Of a DNA stretch of 64,000 bases, positions 1 to 7,758 are shown one piece after another (the stretch's first letter is position 1; each line of letters opens with the position of its first letter). The position numbers were made by a program, and so were the translations under genes. The stretch is taken from contig NZ_FWFQ01000008.1 of the NCBI RefSeq assembly GCF_900172235.1, positions 62,001 through 126,000 of the forward strand, given 5' to 3'. The notes beneath the pieces were generated by a model. That model was not told the DNA's origin, searched no databases, and saw only the letters and a list, made by a program, of their open reading frames with translations. This DNA comes from Pseudoruegeria aquimaris. Its GTDB lineage: Bacteria; Pseudomonadota; Alphaproteobacteria; Rhodobacterales; Rhodobacteraceae.

Positions 1-182
1 TCAACATGTCCATGCGCAAGTTCCTCAAGCAGGTCGGCGTGACCTCGCAACAGGCCATCGAGAAGGCCATGCGCGAGGCCGGCAAACCCGGCGAAACCTA
101 TGAGGCGAAGGTGGTTCTCACCGTCGAGGGGCTGGAGCTCGAGCACGTGGTGACCGGCACGATCACCGGGGAAGGCGCATGA
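1..182 (+). CDS. DUF6494 family small protein (5' end outside window)
   Basis: This is the C-terminal 59 residues of a small protein whose start lies before the window. The visible part begins NMSMRKFLKQVGVTSQ and continues through a basic, helical stretch to LELEHVVTGTITGEGA, which I recognise as the alphaproteobacterial DUF6494 family. No catalytic residues or membrane segments are visible and the function is unknown. The TGA stop overlaps the ATG of the next gene (ATGA), so it is translationally coupled to the Fe-S carrier mrp. The frame is certain. The family name is from memory, and a role in metal-cofactor assembly is only inferred from the neighbour. Confidence 0.75.
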   Translation, partial: NMSMRKFLKQVGVTSQQAIEKAMREAGKPGETYEAKVVLTVEGLELEHVVTGTITGEGA

Positions 183-1243
183 GCCTGACGCGCGAAGATG
201 TTCTGGCGGTCCTGAAGGGAATCGAGGTGCCCGGCGGCGGCGATCTGGCCGGCTCCGGCATGGTGCGCGCCCTGACGGTGGAGGAGGGCGCTGTCCGTTT
301 CGTGATGGAGATCGACCCCTCGCGGGCGCCGGCGGCCGAGGCCGCGAAGGCGCAGGCCGAGGCCCGCCTGAAGGCGCTCGCCGGGGTGAAGAGCGTTTCG
401 GTGGTGATGACGGCCCACACCAGCCCCAAGGCACCGCCGGATCTGAAGGCCAGCCGCCCGGCGCAGCCGCAGGGGCCGCAGAAGATCCCCGGCGTGGCAC
501 ACATCGTCGCCGTCGCCTCCGGCAAGGGCGGTGTCGGCAAGAGCACGGTTTCGGCCAACCTCGCCGCCGCGCTGGCGGCGGAGGGGCGCAAGGTGGGCCT
601 GCTGGACGCCGATGTCTACGGCCCCTCCCAGCCGCGGATGCTGGGGGTATCGGGCCGCCCGGCGTCGCCCGACGGCAAGACGATCCTGCCATTGCGCAAC
701 CACGGCGTGACGATGATGTCCATCGGGCTGATGACCCCGGACGATCAGGCCGTCGTCTGGCGCGGGCCGATGCTGATGGGGGCGCTTCAGCAGATGATGA
801 ACCAGGTGCAGTGGGGTGCGCTCGACGTGCTCCTGGTGGATCTGCCGCCGGGCACCGGCGACGTGCAGATGACGCTCACCCAGAAGGCCGAGGTGGACGG
901 GGCGATCATCGTCTCCACCCCGCAGGATGTGGCGCTGCTGGATGCGCGCAAGGGGATCGACATGTTCAACAAGATGAACACGCCGATCCTCGGCATGATC
1001 GAGAACATGTCCACCCACATCTGCAGCAACTGCGGCCACGAGGAGCATGTCTTCGGCCACGGCGGCGTGAAGGCGGAGGCCGAGAAGCTGGGCGTGCCGC
1101 TTCTGGCGGAGATCCCGCTTCATCTCGACATCCGGCTGGCCGCCGACGGCGGCGCGCCGATCGTGGTGACGAAGCCGGGCAGCCCGCAGGCCGAGGCCTT
1201 CCGCAAGGTGGCACGCGATCTGGTGGCGCGGGGGCTGGCGTGA
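179..1243 (+). CDS. mrp: Mrp/NBP35 (ApbC) iron-sulfur cluster carrier ATPase
   Basis: A 354-residue cytosolic P-loop ATPase that binds and transfers Fe-S clusters to apoproteins. Residues 1-80 form the MIP18/DUF59-like N-terminal domain. A linker rich in Pro and Gln follows. The deviant Walker A, GKGGVGKST, is at residues 115-123, followed by the LLDADVYGPSQP and LLVDLPPGTGD motifs. The cluster-binding CxxC pair is C282 and C285 in the ICSNCG context. Length and motif order are typical of ApbC. The ATG overlaps the preceding stop by 4 bp, and its own TGA overlaps the GTG start of the next gene, so four consecutive genes share overlapping junctions and are almost certainly one operon. Confidence 0.95.
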   Translation: MSLTREDVLAVLKGIEVPGGGDLAGSGMVRALTVEEGAVRFVMEIDPSRAPAAEAAKAQAEARLKALAGVKSVSVVMTAHTSPKAPPDLKASRPAQPQGPQKIPGVAHIVAVASGKGGVGKSTVSANLAAALAAEGRKVGLLDADVYGPSQPRMLGVSGRPASPDGKTILPLRNHGVTMMSIGLMTPDDQAVVWRGPMLMGALQQMMNQVQWGALDVLLVDLPPGTGDVQMTLTQKAEVDGAIIVSTPQDVALLDARKGIDMFNKMNTPILGMIENMSTHICSNCGHEEHVFGHGGVKAEAEKLGVPLLAEIPLHLDIRLAADGGAPIVVTKPGSPQAEAFRKVARDLVARGLA

Positions 1244-1980
1244 GCCCGCGCGCCGATCTCAGCTTCCCGCCGCTGATGGCGGGGCTGCCGCTCTCCGGGG
1301 CGCAGGATCCGTTCGAGCGCGCCTGTGCGCAGGCCGCGCTGGGCTGCGACGCCGGGCTCGTGGCCTACAACCTGGGGGCCGACACCCTGCGCGCGGCCCT
1401 CGTGCTCGCGCCCGAGGTGCCGCTGCGGGCGGCCATGGCGATGCTGCCCACCTGCGGCGTGGGCTTCCAGAACGCGCTTGGCGCGCTGGCGCCGCCGGAA
1501 GTGGCGGTGCATCTCGAGTGGGGCGGGGCGATCCGGGTGAACGGGGCAAGCTGCGGGCGCCTGCGGGCGGCGGCCTCCTCCGCCGATCCGGAAGCGGTGC
1601 CCGACTGGCTGGTGATCGGGCTGGAGGTCTCATGGATGCCGCCCGACCCGGAAGCGCCGGGGGCCACGCCCGATGCCACCGGGCTGATCGCGGAAGGCTG
1701 CGCGGAGCTGGATCCGGGGCATCTGCTGGAAAGCTGGGCCCGGCACACGCTCGTCTGGATCAACCGCATCGAGGACGTGGACGCCAGCGGCCGCGCGGCG
1801 CTGCACACCGACTGGCGGGCACTGGCGCACGGGCTGGGCGAGGAGATCGTGCAGCCCTGGCGGGGCGAGGCGCTGTCTGGCACCTTCCTCGGGGTGGACG
1901 AGGATTTCGGCATGTTGCTGCGGCAGGGTACGGAGACCCGCCTGCTGCCGCTCACGGGCCTTCTGGAGGAGAACACATGA
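1240..1980 (+). CDS. Biotin/lipoate-protein ligase-like protein (DUF4444 type)
   Basis: A 246-residue soluble protein of the biotin/lipoate A/B ligase-like family found in Rhodobacteraceae, carrying a C-terminal DUF4444-like segment. The N-terminal half (FPPLMAGLPLSGAQDPFERA, VPLRAAMAMLP, FQNALGALAPPEVAVHLEW) looks like the ligase fold. The classical ligase lysine motif is not obvious, so transferase activity is uncertain. The start is a GTG that overlaps the mrp stop in a GTGA junction, in the same frame as the conserved ligase start. The C-terminus (LSGTFLGVDEDFGMLLRQG) resembles the BirA/LplA C-terminal beta domain. Position directly behind mrp suggests a role in cofactor handling, which is inference. 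Confidence 0.7.
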   Translation: MSPRADLSFPPLMAGLPLSGAQDPFERACAQAALGCDAGLVAYNLGADTLRAALVLAPEVPLRAAMAMLPTCGVGFQNALGALAPPEVAVHLEWGGAIRVNGASCGRLRAAASSADPEAVPDWLVIGLEVSWMPPDPEAPGATPDATGLIAEGCAELDPGHLLESWARHTLVWINRIEDVDASGRAALHTDWRALAHGLGEEIVQPWRGEALSGTFLGVDEDFGMLLRQGTETRLLPLTGLLEENT

Positions 1981-2456
1981 AACTCGCACGCGCGATCCAT
2001 TTCGATGAAAGCGACATGAACGTGTTCCAGAGCCCGGCGCGCACCGGCGAATGGGCGATCTCGGGCGGGTTCGAGTTCTCCAACTGGGGCGAGGCCGATC
2101 TTACCGGCAAGGCCCGGCAGGCCTTCGCCAACGGCTGGCTCGGGCTCGAAACCTTCGGTCGTGTCACCTTCGTGGCCGTGACCGCGATCGAGCCGGGCGA
2201 GATCGAGGCGTTGACGGAGGCGCTGGCGGCGCATTTCGTGGCTGTCTACGGCGCGCCGTCGGTGGAGGCCGCGCGCGGCGTGGCCGCCGAGGAGATCGCC
2301 CACATGCAGGCGCTCTGCGAAGATCACGCGCCGAACACGCTGCTGACCGTGCAGCGCTCCCTCGGGGAAACCGGCGTGCGCGAGCAGTTCCGCTACATCG
2401 AGCCAAGCGACGCCGGGCTCGAACAGTTCGCGATCCACGGCGAGCTCGACGGATAG
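1977..2456 (+). CDS. DUF6505 family protein
   Basis: A 159-residue soluble protein starting MKLARAIHFDESDMNVF and containing GEWAISGGFEFSNW and ALCEDHAPNTLLTVQRSL. I recognise it as the DUF6505 family, which accompanies mrp and the ligase-like gene in related bacteria. No signal peptide, membrane segment or metal-binding cluster is evident, and no reaction can be assigned. The start ATG overlaps the stop of the previous gene by 4 bp, so it is the last gene of the overlapping four-gene operon. A convergent gene (nadC) ends 75 bp downstream. The function is unknown. Confidence 0.7.
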   Translation: MKLARAIHFDESDMNVFQSPARTGEWAISGGFEFSNWGEADLTGKARQAFANGWLGLETFGRVTFVAVTAIEPGEIEALTEALAAHFVAVYGAPSVEAARGVAAEEIAHMQALCEDHAPNTLLTVQRSLGETGVREQFRYIEPSDAGLEQFAIHGELDG

Positions 2457-2531
2457 GGGCGCTGCCCCCGCTGGCCTTCCGGGCGGCTCACCCCGCGATG
2501 TCTTCCGCCAGTGGATGGCGCGGGGGCGGTG

Positions 2532-3389
2532 TCAGAAATCCAGCCCGAGATCGAGGGTTTTCACCGAATGGGTGAGCGCGCCCGAGGAGATGTAATCGAC
2601 CCCGGTGGCGGCGACTTCGGCGATGCGCGGCAGGGTCATGTTGCCCGAGGCTTCGGTGACGAGCCGGCCTGAGACCATGGCCACGGCCTCGGCGAGGGTG
2701 GGCGTGTCCATGTTGTCGAGCAGGACGACATCGGCCCCACCCACAGCGAGCACCTCTTCGAGCTGGGCCAGCGTGTCCACTTCGATCTCCACGCGGATCA
2801 TGTGCGAGGCATTGGCCTTGGCCGCCTCCAGCACCGCGCGGATGCCGCCGGCGGCTGCGATGTGGTTGTCCTTGATCAGGATGGCGTCCGAGAGGCCGAA
2901 GCGGTGGTTGAACCCGCCGCCGTGCAGCACGGCCTGTTTTTCGAACAGGCGCAGGCCGGGGGTTGTCTTGCGGGTGCATGTGATGCGGGTGCGGGTGCCG
3001 CGGGTTTCGGCGACGAAGCCGGCGGTGAGCGTGGCGATGCCGGCCATGCGCCCGGCGAAGTTCAGCGCCACGCGTTCGGCGGAGAGGATCGAGGCGGCGC
3101 TGCCTTCGATCGTCATCAGCGTGTCGCCCGGCGCGCAGGGGGTGCCGTCGGCCTTGAGGATGGCCACCTTCAGCGCCGGGTCGAAGACGCGGAAGGCCAG
3201 CGCGGCCACCTGCATGCCCGACACCACCCCGTCTTCGCGGCTGTTGAGCCGGGCGGTGTAGCGCAGGCCCGCGGGGATCACGCAGCGGGTGGTGATGTCG
3301 CCGTTGTGGCCGAGATCCTCGGCCAGCGCGGCGCGGATCATCGGTTCGAGGATCAGGTCGGGGAGGGGGCCGGTTTTCGGAAGGGTCAT
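2532..3389 (-). CDS. nadC: Nicotinate-nucleotide pyrophosphorylase (carboxylating)
   Basis: This 285-residue cytosolic enzyme converts quinolinate and PRPP to nicotinate mononucleotide, CO2 and PPi, the last step specific to de novo NAD synthesis. Visible family motifs are LNFAGRMAGIATLTAGFV, the TCTRKTTPGLR substrate-binding stretch, HGGGFNHRFGLSDAILIKDNH, and the barrel strands VEIEVDTLAQLEEVL, VVLLDNM and EASGNM. The length is that of QAPRTases. Its ATG lies inside the 3' end of nadB with a 4-bp overlap, so the two are co-transcribed and coupled. The order nadA-nadB-nadC on the minus strand matches the usual alphaproteobacterial operon. Confidence 0.96.
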   Translation of the reverse strand: MTLPKTGPLPDLILEPMIRAALAEDLGHNGDITTRCVIPAGLRYTARLNSREDGVVSGMQVAALAFRVFDPALKVAILKADGTPCAPGDTLMTIEGSAASILSAERVALNFAGRMAGIATLTAGFVAETRGTRTRITCTRKTTPGLRLFEKQAVLHGGGFNHRFGLSDAILIKDNHIAAAGGIRAVLEAAKANASHMIRVEIEVDTLAQLEEVLAVGGADVVLLDNMDTPTLAEAVAMVSGRLVTEASGNMTLPRIAEVAATGVDYISSGALTHSVKTLDLGLDF

Positions 3390-4948
3390 CGGGCAAGGGC
3401 CTCGGCTTGGAGGGTTTCGGCATCCGCGAGGGTCAGGCGGCTGCGCTGCGCCTGGGCCGGGTCGGCCTCGGGGAAATCGGAGCGGTAGTGCCCGCCCCGG
3501 CTTTCGCGGCGGCGCCAGGCGGCGGCGGCGATCAGCGTGGCGGTGGCGAGCATGTTCTTCAGGCTCTCGTCGCGCGCGCCGGCCTTCAGCTCCGCGAGGG
3601 TGGCGAGGGCCGTGCGCAGCCCGTCGGCGCTGCGCACCACGCCGACGTGTTCCGTCATGCAGCGGCGCAGGCGGGCGATCTCGGGCGCGGTGTCGGGGGC
3701 TTCGGCGGGTGGCAGATCGAGCACGACGGCGGGCGCGTGCCGCGGCGCGTCCGGAAGGGCCTCAGCGATCGACAGCGCAGCGGCGCGGGCGAAGACGAGC
3801 GCTTCCAAAAGCCCGTTGGAGGCGAGACGGTTGGCGCCGTGCAGCCCGGTCGAGGCGGCCTCGCCGCAGGCCCAGAGGCCGGGCAGGGAGCTTTGGCCGG
3901 AGAGATCGGTTTCGATGCCGCCCATGTGGTAATGCGCGGCCGCGGCCACCGGGATCGGCGCGGTGAGGGGATCGAGCCCGGCGCGGGCGCAGGCTTCGGC
4001 CACGGCCGGGAAGCGGGCAAGGCCCTCCCCGGCGAAGACCTCGCGGCAATCGAGCATCGGGCGCTTGCCGGCCTGCGTCTGCGCGAAGATGGCGCGGGCG
4101 ACGATGTCGCGCGGGCCCAGCTCGGCCTTGGGGTGTTCTGCCAGCATGAAGCGCTCGCCCGCCGCGTTCACCAGCGTGGCGCCTTCGCCGCGCAGCGCCT
4201 CCGTGGCGAGCGGGGCCGGGTCCTCGCCCATGTCGATGGCGGTGGGGTGGAACTGCACGAATTCGGCGTCCGCGATCACGGCGCCGGCGCGGGCCGCCAT
4301 GCCGATGACCTGCCCGCGGATGCGCGGCGGGTTGGTGGTGAGCGCGTAGAGCCCGGCGGAGCCACCGCCGGCGAGCAGGATGGCGGGGGCGGTGAGCAGG
4401 GCGGGGGCGGACGGATTGGCGGGATCGGTGCTTTGCAGCCAGACGCCTGTGGCACGGCCCCCATCGGTCTCGATCCCGGTGGCCAGCACCCCTTCGAGCA
4501 CCTGCACAGAGGGCGTTTCCCGCGCCACGGCGATCAGCGCTTCCATGATCTCGCGGCCCGCCTGATCGCCCTTCACCCGCACCACGCGCGCGTAGCTGTG
4601 GGCGGCTTCGAGCGAGAGCACGTATTGGCCGTTCTCGTCGCGGTCGAAGGGCGTGCCCAGCGTGGTCAGATCGAGGATATGGTCGCGCGCGGCCTGGGTC
4701 ACGAAACGGGCCACCTGCGGATCCACCGTGCCCGCGCCGGCGCCCAGCGTGTCTTTCGCGTGGCTCTCGGCGCTGTCGGCGGCGGCCATGGCGGCCGCCA
4801 CGCCGCCCTGCGCCCAGGCCGAGCTGGCGCCTTCGCCCAAAGGATCGGGCGAGATCACGAGGACGGGGCGCGGGGCCAGCTTGAGCGCCGCGTAGAGCGC
4901 GCCGATCCCGGCGCCGACGATCACGATGCGATCGGTGTGCGTGGCCAT
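3386..4948 (-). CDS. nadB: L-aspartate oxidase
   Basis: A 520-residue FAD-dependent oxidase that converts L-aspartate to iminoaspartate, the substrate of NadA. The N-terminus has the dinucleotide-binding fold (RIVIVGAGIGALYAALKLA), followed by GASSAWAQGGVAAA. The fumarate-reductase-family motifs VQFHPTA and HYHMGGIETDLSGQSS come next, then the FAD-binding GLWACGEAASTGLHGANRLASN in overlapping stretches. The C-terminal helical domain ends near residue 515. The gap to nadA upstream is 31 bp and the stop overlaps the nadC start, so this is the middle gene of the NAD operon. Confidence 0.96.
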   Translation of the reverse strand: MATHTDRIVIVGAGIGALYAALKLAPRPVLVISPDPLGEGASSAWAQGGVAAAMAAADSAESHAKDTLGAGAGTVDPQVARFVTQAARDHILDLTTLGTPFDRDENGQYVLSLEAAHSYARVVRVKGDQAGREIMEALIAVARETPSVQVLEGVLATGIETDGGRATGVWLQSTDPANPSAPALLTAPAILLAGGGSAGLYALTTNPPRIRGQVIGMAARAGAVIADAEFVQFHPTAIDMGEDPAPLATEALRGEGATLVNAAGERFMLAEHPKAELGPRDIVARAIFAQTQAGKRPMLDCREVFAGEGLARFPAVAEACARAGLDPLTAPIPVAAAAHYHMGGIETDLSGQSSLPGLWACGEAASTGLHGANRLASNGLLEALVFARAAALSIAEALPDAPRHAPAVVLDLPPAEAPDTAPEIARLRRCMTEHVGVVRSADGLRTALATLAELKAGARDESLKNMLATATLIAAAAWRRRESRGGHYRSDFPEADPAQAQRSRLTLADAETLQAEALAR

Positions 4949-4979
4949 CCCCCCTGATCCCCTCGCGATTGCGGCCGGC

Positions 4980-6029
4980 CTAGAGGCCGAGCTCGCGGCT
5001 CAGATCGATCATGCGCTCCACCGCCAGCCGGGCCTTCTCGGCCACTTCGGCCTCCACTTCCACGGCGCCTTCCATCGTGTGCAGTGCGTAGAGCACTTTC
5101 TCCAGCGTGATCTTCTTCATGTAGGGGCACATGTTGCAGGGCTTGGCGAAGTTCACGTCGGGCAGTTCGTCGGCGATGTTGGAGGCCATCGAGCACTCGG
5201 TGACGAGCATCACCTCCTGCGGGCGGTTGTCTTCCACCCATTTGATGATGCCCGAGGTGGAGCCGGTGAAATCGGCCTCGGCCACCACGGCGGGTGTGCA
5301 TTCGGGGTGGGCGATGATCTTGGTTTCAGGCTGAAGCTCGCGGTAGGCGCGCAGGTCCTCTGCGGTGTAGAGCTCGTGCACGATGCAGGAGCCGGGCCAG
5401 TAGACGACCTTTTTCTTCGAGAGGTTCGCCACGTTCTGCGCCAGATACTGATCGGGAGCCATGATGACGGTGTCGGCCTCCATCGCGTCCACGATCTGGA
5501 CCGCGTTGGCGGAGGTGCAGCAGATGTCGGAGGCGGCCTTCACCTCGGCGGTGGTGTTGACGTAGCTCACCACCGGCGCGCCCGGATATTTCGCGCGCAT
5601 CTCCGCCACACCTTCGGCCGTGATGCTTTCGGCCAGCGAACAGCCGGCGGCCATGTCGGGCATCAGCACCGTCTTGGAGGGATTCAGGATCTTGGAGGTC
5701 TCGGCCATGAAATGCACGCCGCATTGCACGATGACCTCTTCCTCGACCTCGGTCGCCTTGATGGCGAGCTGGAGCGAGTCCCCCACGAAATCGGCGATGC
5801 CGTGGTAGATCTCGGGCGTCATGTAGTTGTGCGCGAGGATCACCGCGTTGCGCTCTTTCTTGAGCCGGTTGATCTCGATCACGTAGGGGGCGTAGATCGC
5901 CCAGTCCGCGGGCGAGACCACCCGCTTCATCTTCTCGTAGATGTCCTGTGTCGCCTCTGCCTTCTCGATGGACGGGGCGAGGTCGTAATGCTTGGCCAGT
6001 TCGGCACCGGCTTGGCTCAGATCCAGCAC
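4980..6029 (-). CDS. nadA: Quinolinate synthase
   Basis: A 349-residue [4Fe-4S] enzyme that condenses iminoaspartate with dihydroxyacetone phosphate to quinolinate. Typical motifs are AVILAHNYMTPEIYHGIADFVG, CGVHFMAETSKILNP, MAAGCSLAES and the C-terminal CNMCPYMKKITLE. The likely cluster ligands are C103 (QCGVHF), C215 (PGSCIVH) and C301 (NMCPYM), each in its family context. It is the first gene of a minus-strand nadABC operon. The 196 bp between it and the upstream channel gene would hold the promoter, but I see no confident promoter or repressor site there. Assignment is certain. Confidence 0.97.
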   Translation of the reverse strand: MLDLSQAGAELAKHYDLAPSIEKAEATQDIYEKMKRVVSPADWAIYAPYVIEINRLKKERNAVILAHNYMTPEIYHGIADFVGDSLQLAIKATEVEEEVIVQCGVHFMAETSKILNPSKTVLMPDMAAGCSLAESITAEGVAEMRAKYPGAPVVSYVNTTAEVKAASDICCTSANAVQIVDAMEADTVIMAPDQYLAQNVANLSKKKVVYWPGSCIVHELYTAEDLRAYRELQPETKIIAHPECTPAVVAEADFTGSTSGIIKWVEDNRPQEVMLVTECSMASNIADELPDVNFAKPCNMCPYMKKITLEKVLYALHTMEGAVEVEAEVAEKARLAVERMIDLSRELGL

Positions 6030-6191
6030 GCGGGGGCCCTCCTATGCGCGTTCGGGGCTTTCGCTTATCCGCTTCGGGGCGGCGAGGCTACATCAAACTG
6101 CCGGATGGGCACGTTTCGTCGCGTTTTTCCCGCGAAAACTGACCTTTCGGACAAATTCCCGGGCCGTGCCGTGGCCATGTCCGAGGTGGCA

Positions 6192-6228
6192 GGGCGCGGT
6201 TCTGGGCGCGGTTCTGGGCGCGGTTTCA
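6192..6228. repeat. Short tandem repeat, 12-bp unit (GCGCGGTTCTGG)
   Basis: Three consecutive copies of a 12-base unit are visible; the first two are identical and the third diverges at its end (GCGCGGTTTCAG). The array runs into the last codons of the minus-strand channel gene. No function can be read from it. It may be a slippage-prone tract that varies between strains. Confidence 0.6.
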
Positions 6229-6702
6229 GAGCCCCGCGTCGGGGGCCTTCGCCCGCGGGTGGATGGGGCGGGCCTCCTCGCCGAAGGCATCGGGCAGCAC
6301 CCGGCTCATCAGGCTCACGAGGAAGGCGGTGGAGACGCCGAAGGTCAGCAGCCCGGTGACCGAAGCGAAGGCGCCGAAGATGCGGTGGCCGGGGTCGAGC
6401 ACGATGTCGCCGTAGCCCAGCGTCGTGTAGGTGACGAGCGAGAAGTAGACGGCGTCGGTCATCGTTTCGATCGCCCCCATGTGGCGCAGCGCGAAGGCCC
6501 AGAGCCAGACCTGCACCGTGTGGGCGAGCACGAGGAACAGGAAGGAACCGCCCACCAGAAGCGAGAGGCGCAGCATCGGTCGCAACCGCTGCACGCGGTG
6601 GCTGATGTGGATCGTCACCGGCACCGCCCAGACGATGAACGTCACGTGGATGACGGCGCAGGCGGCCAGAATGGCGGAGCCCCAGACCAGTTGGTTCAGC
6701 AT
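6226..6702 (-). CDS. Two-TM ion channel family protein (potassium channel-like)
   Basis: A 158-residue inner-membrane protein with three hydrophobic stretches (about residues 7-30, 47-70 and 106-130) and a pore loop between the second and third. The loop contains the potassium selectivity signature TLGYGD at residues 94-99, preceded by AVYFSLVTYT. This is the bacterial two-pore-domain/Ion_trans_2 type, and unlike Kch or TrkA systems there is no cytosolic RCK regulatory domain. The C-terminal tail is short and charged. It lies on the same strand as nadA but 196 bp away, so a shared transcript is doubtful. Ion specificity is inferred from the filter only. Confidence 0.85.
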   Translation of the reverse strand: MLNQLVWGSAILAACAVIHVTFIVWAVPVTIHISHRVQRLRPMLRLSLLVGGSFLFLVLAHTVQVWLWAFALRHMGAIETMTDAVYFSLVTYTTLGYGDIVLDPGHRIFGAFASVTGLLTFGVSTAFLVSLMSRVLPDAFGEEARPIHPRAKAPDAGL

Positions 6703-6828
6703 CGGTGCGCCCTTTCCCTCGGCGTGCGTGTCTGCAGGCTGCCACCCTATGGGGGCGCGGCGCCGGGCTCAAGCCGGCTGTTCCGGCGCCCGGGCGGGCG
6801 GAGGGAAATGGGCGGGTGACGGCGTTGA

Positions 6829-6842
6829 TGAAAACGATTACA
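6829..6842 (+). promoter_or_regulatory. Candidate LacI/GalR-family operator upstream of thuA-like gene
   Basis: TGAAAACGATTACA matches the general LacI/GalR operator TGNAANCGNTTNCA at every fixed position. It lies 34 bp before the ATG of the ThuA-like gene, where a bound repressor would block transcription. Its centre (CG) differs from the GCGC centre of the operators near 60.5-60.7 kb, so a different LacI-family protein, not in this window, is the likely ligand. The match is seen; the regulation is inferred. Confidence 0.6.
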
Positions 6843-6875
6843 TTGACGGGAAAACCACGACTGCGGGAGGAAGGC

Positions 6876-7592
6876 ATGGCACGCAAGGCACTGATCACCT
6901 GGGGGGGCTGGGAAGGCCACGAGCCGGAAAAGGTCGCGCAGCTGTTTCGCGGGATGCTGGAGGCGGAAGGCTTCGAGGTCGCCGTCCACGATACGCTGGC
7001 CTGCCTTGAGGACGCAGAGGCCCTGCGCGGGCTGGATCTGATCGTGCCGGTCTGGACGATGAGCGAGATCGCGAAGGAGTCGGTTCAGAACGTCTCGGAG
7101 GCGGTGGCGCGCGGCACCGGGCTGGCCGGGGTGCATGGCGGCATGTGCGATGCCTTCCGTGGCAATACGCTCTGGCAGTTCATGACGGGGGGCAACTGGG
7201 TGGCCCATCCGGGCGGCGACGGCGTGCGCTACCGGGTGAACATCGCCAACTCCACCTCGCCGCTGGTGGCGGGGATCGCCGATTTCGAGGTGGAGAGCGA
7301 ACAGTATTACCTGCATGTCGATCCGGCGGTCGAGGTGCTGGCGACCACGCGCTTCCCCGTGGTGACATGGTATCACAGCCCGAACGGCCCGGTGGACATG
7401 CCCGTCGCCTGGACGAAGCGGTGGGGGCTGGGGCGCGTCTACTACAACGCGCTGGGGCATCAGGCCAACGTGATCGATCACGGCCCCGCGCAGGAGATGA
7501 TCCGCCGCGGGCTGCTCTGGGCGGCCGACGGCAAACAGGCCGCGGCCGGCGCGGATGTCGCCCGGTTCCAGGCGCCCGGAAACCACACCTGA
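6876..7592 (+). CDS. ThuA-like domain protein (sugar utilisation)
   Basis: A 238-residue cytosolic protein of the ThuA family, which has a class I glutamine-amidotransferase-like fold and is associated with trehalose and other disaccharide use. Supporting stretches are KALITWGGWEGHEPEK at the N-terminus, GTGLAGVHGGMCDAFR, QYYLHVDP, TWYHSPNGPVDMPVAWTK and GRVYYNALGHQ. I chose the ATG at 6876 because GGAGGAAGG stands just upstream; the same frame stays open further upstream but lacks family similarity. It appears monocistronic. A perfect LacI-type operator 34 bp upstream suggests control by sugar availability. The exact substrate is unknown. Confidence 0.85.
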   Translation: MARKALITWGGWEGHEPEKVAQLFRGMLEAEGFEVAVHDTLACLEDAEALRGLDLIVPVWTMSEIAKESVQNVSEAVARGTGLAGVHGGMCDAFRGNTLWQFMTGGNWVAHPGGDGVRYRVNIANSTSPLVAGIADFEVESEQYYLHVDPAVEVLATTRFPVVTWYHSPNGPVDMPVAWTKRWGLGRVYYNALGHQANVIDHGPAQEMIRRGLLWAADGKQAAAGADVARFQAPGNHT

Positions 7593-7758
7593 AGGGGCGA
7601 GGCTTCGGCAGGAAGCCGCCACCTGTGGCGCGGCGCGCGCAGCGCCGCCCGAAACCCCGGCCCAACCCCGGCCCACCGCTTGACCTTTCCTCCGGCTTTC
7701 GCGCAGGGTGCCGCCGAACGCGCACCCCGACCTGCGCGCCCTGAGCAGGAGCACAGCC

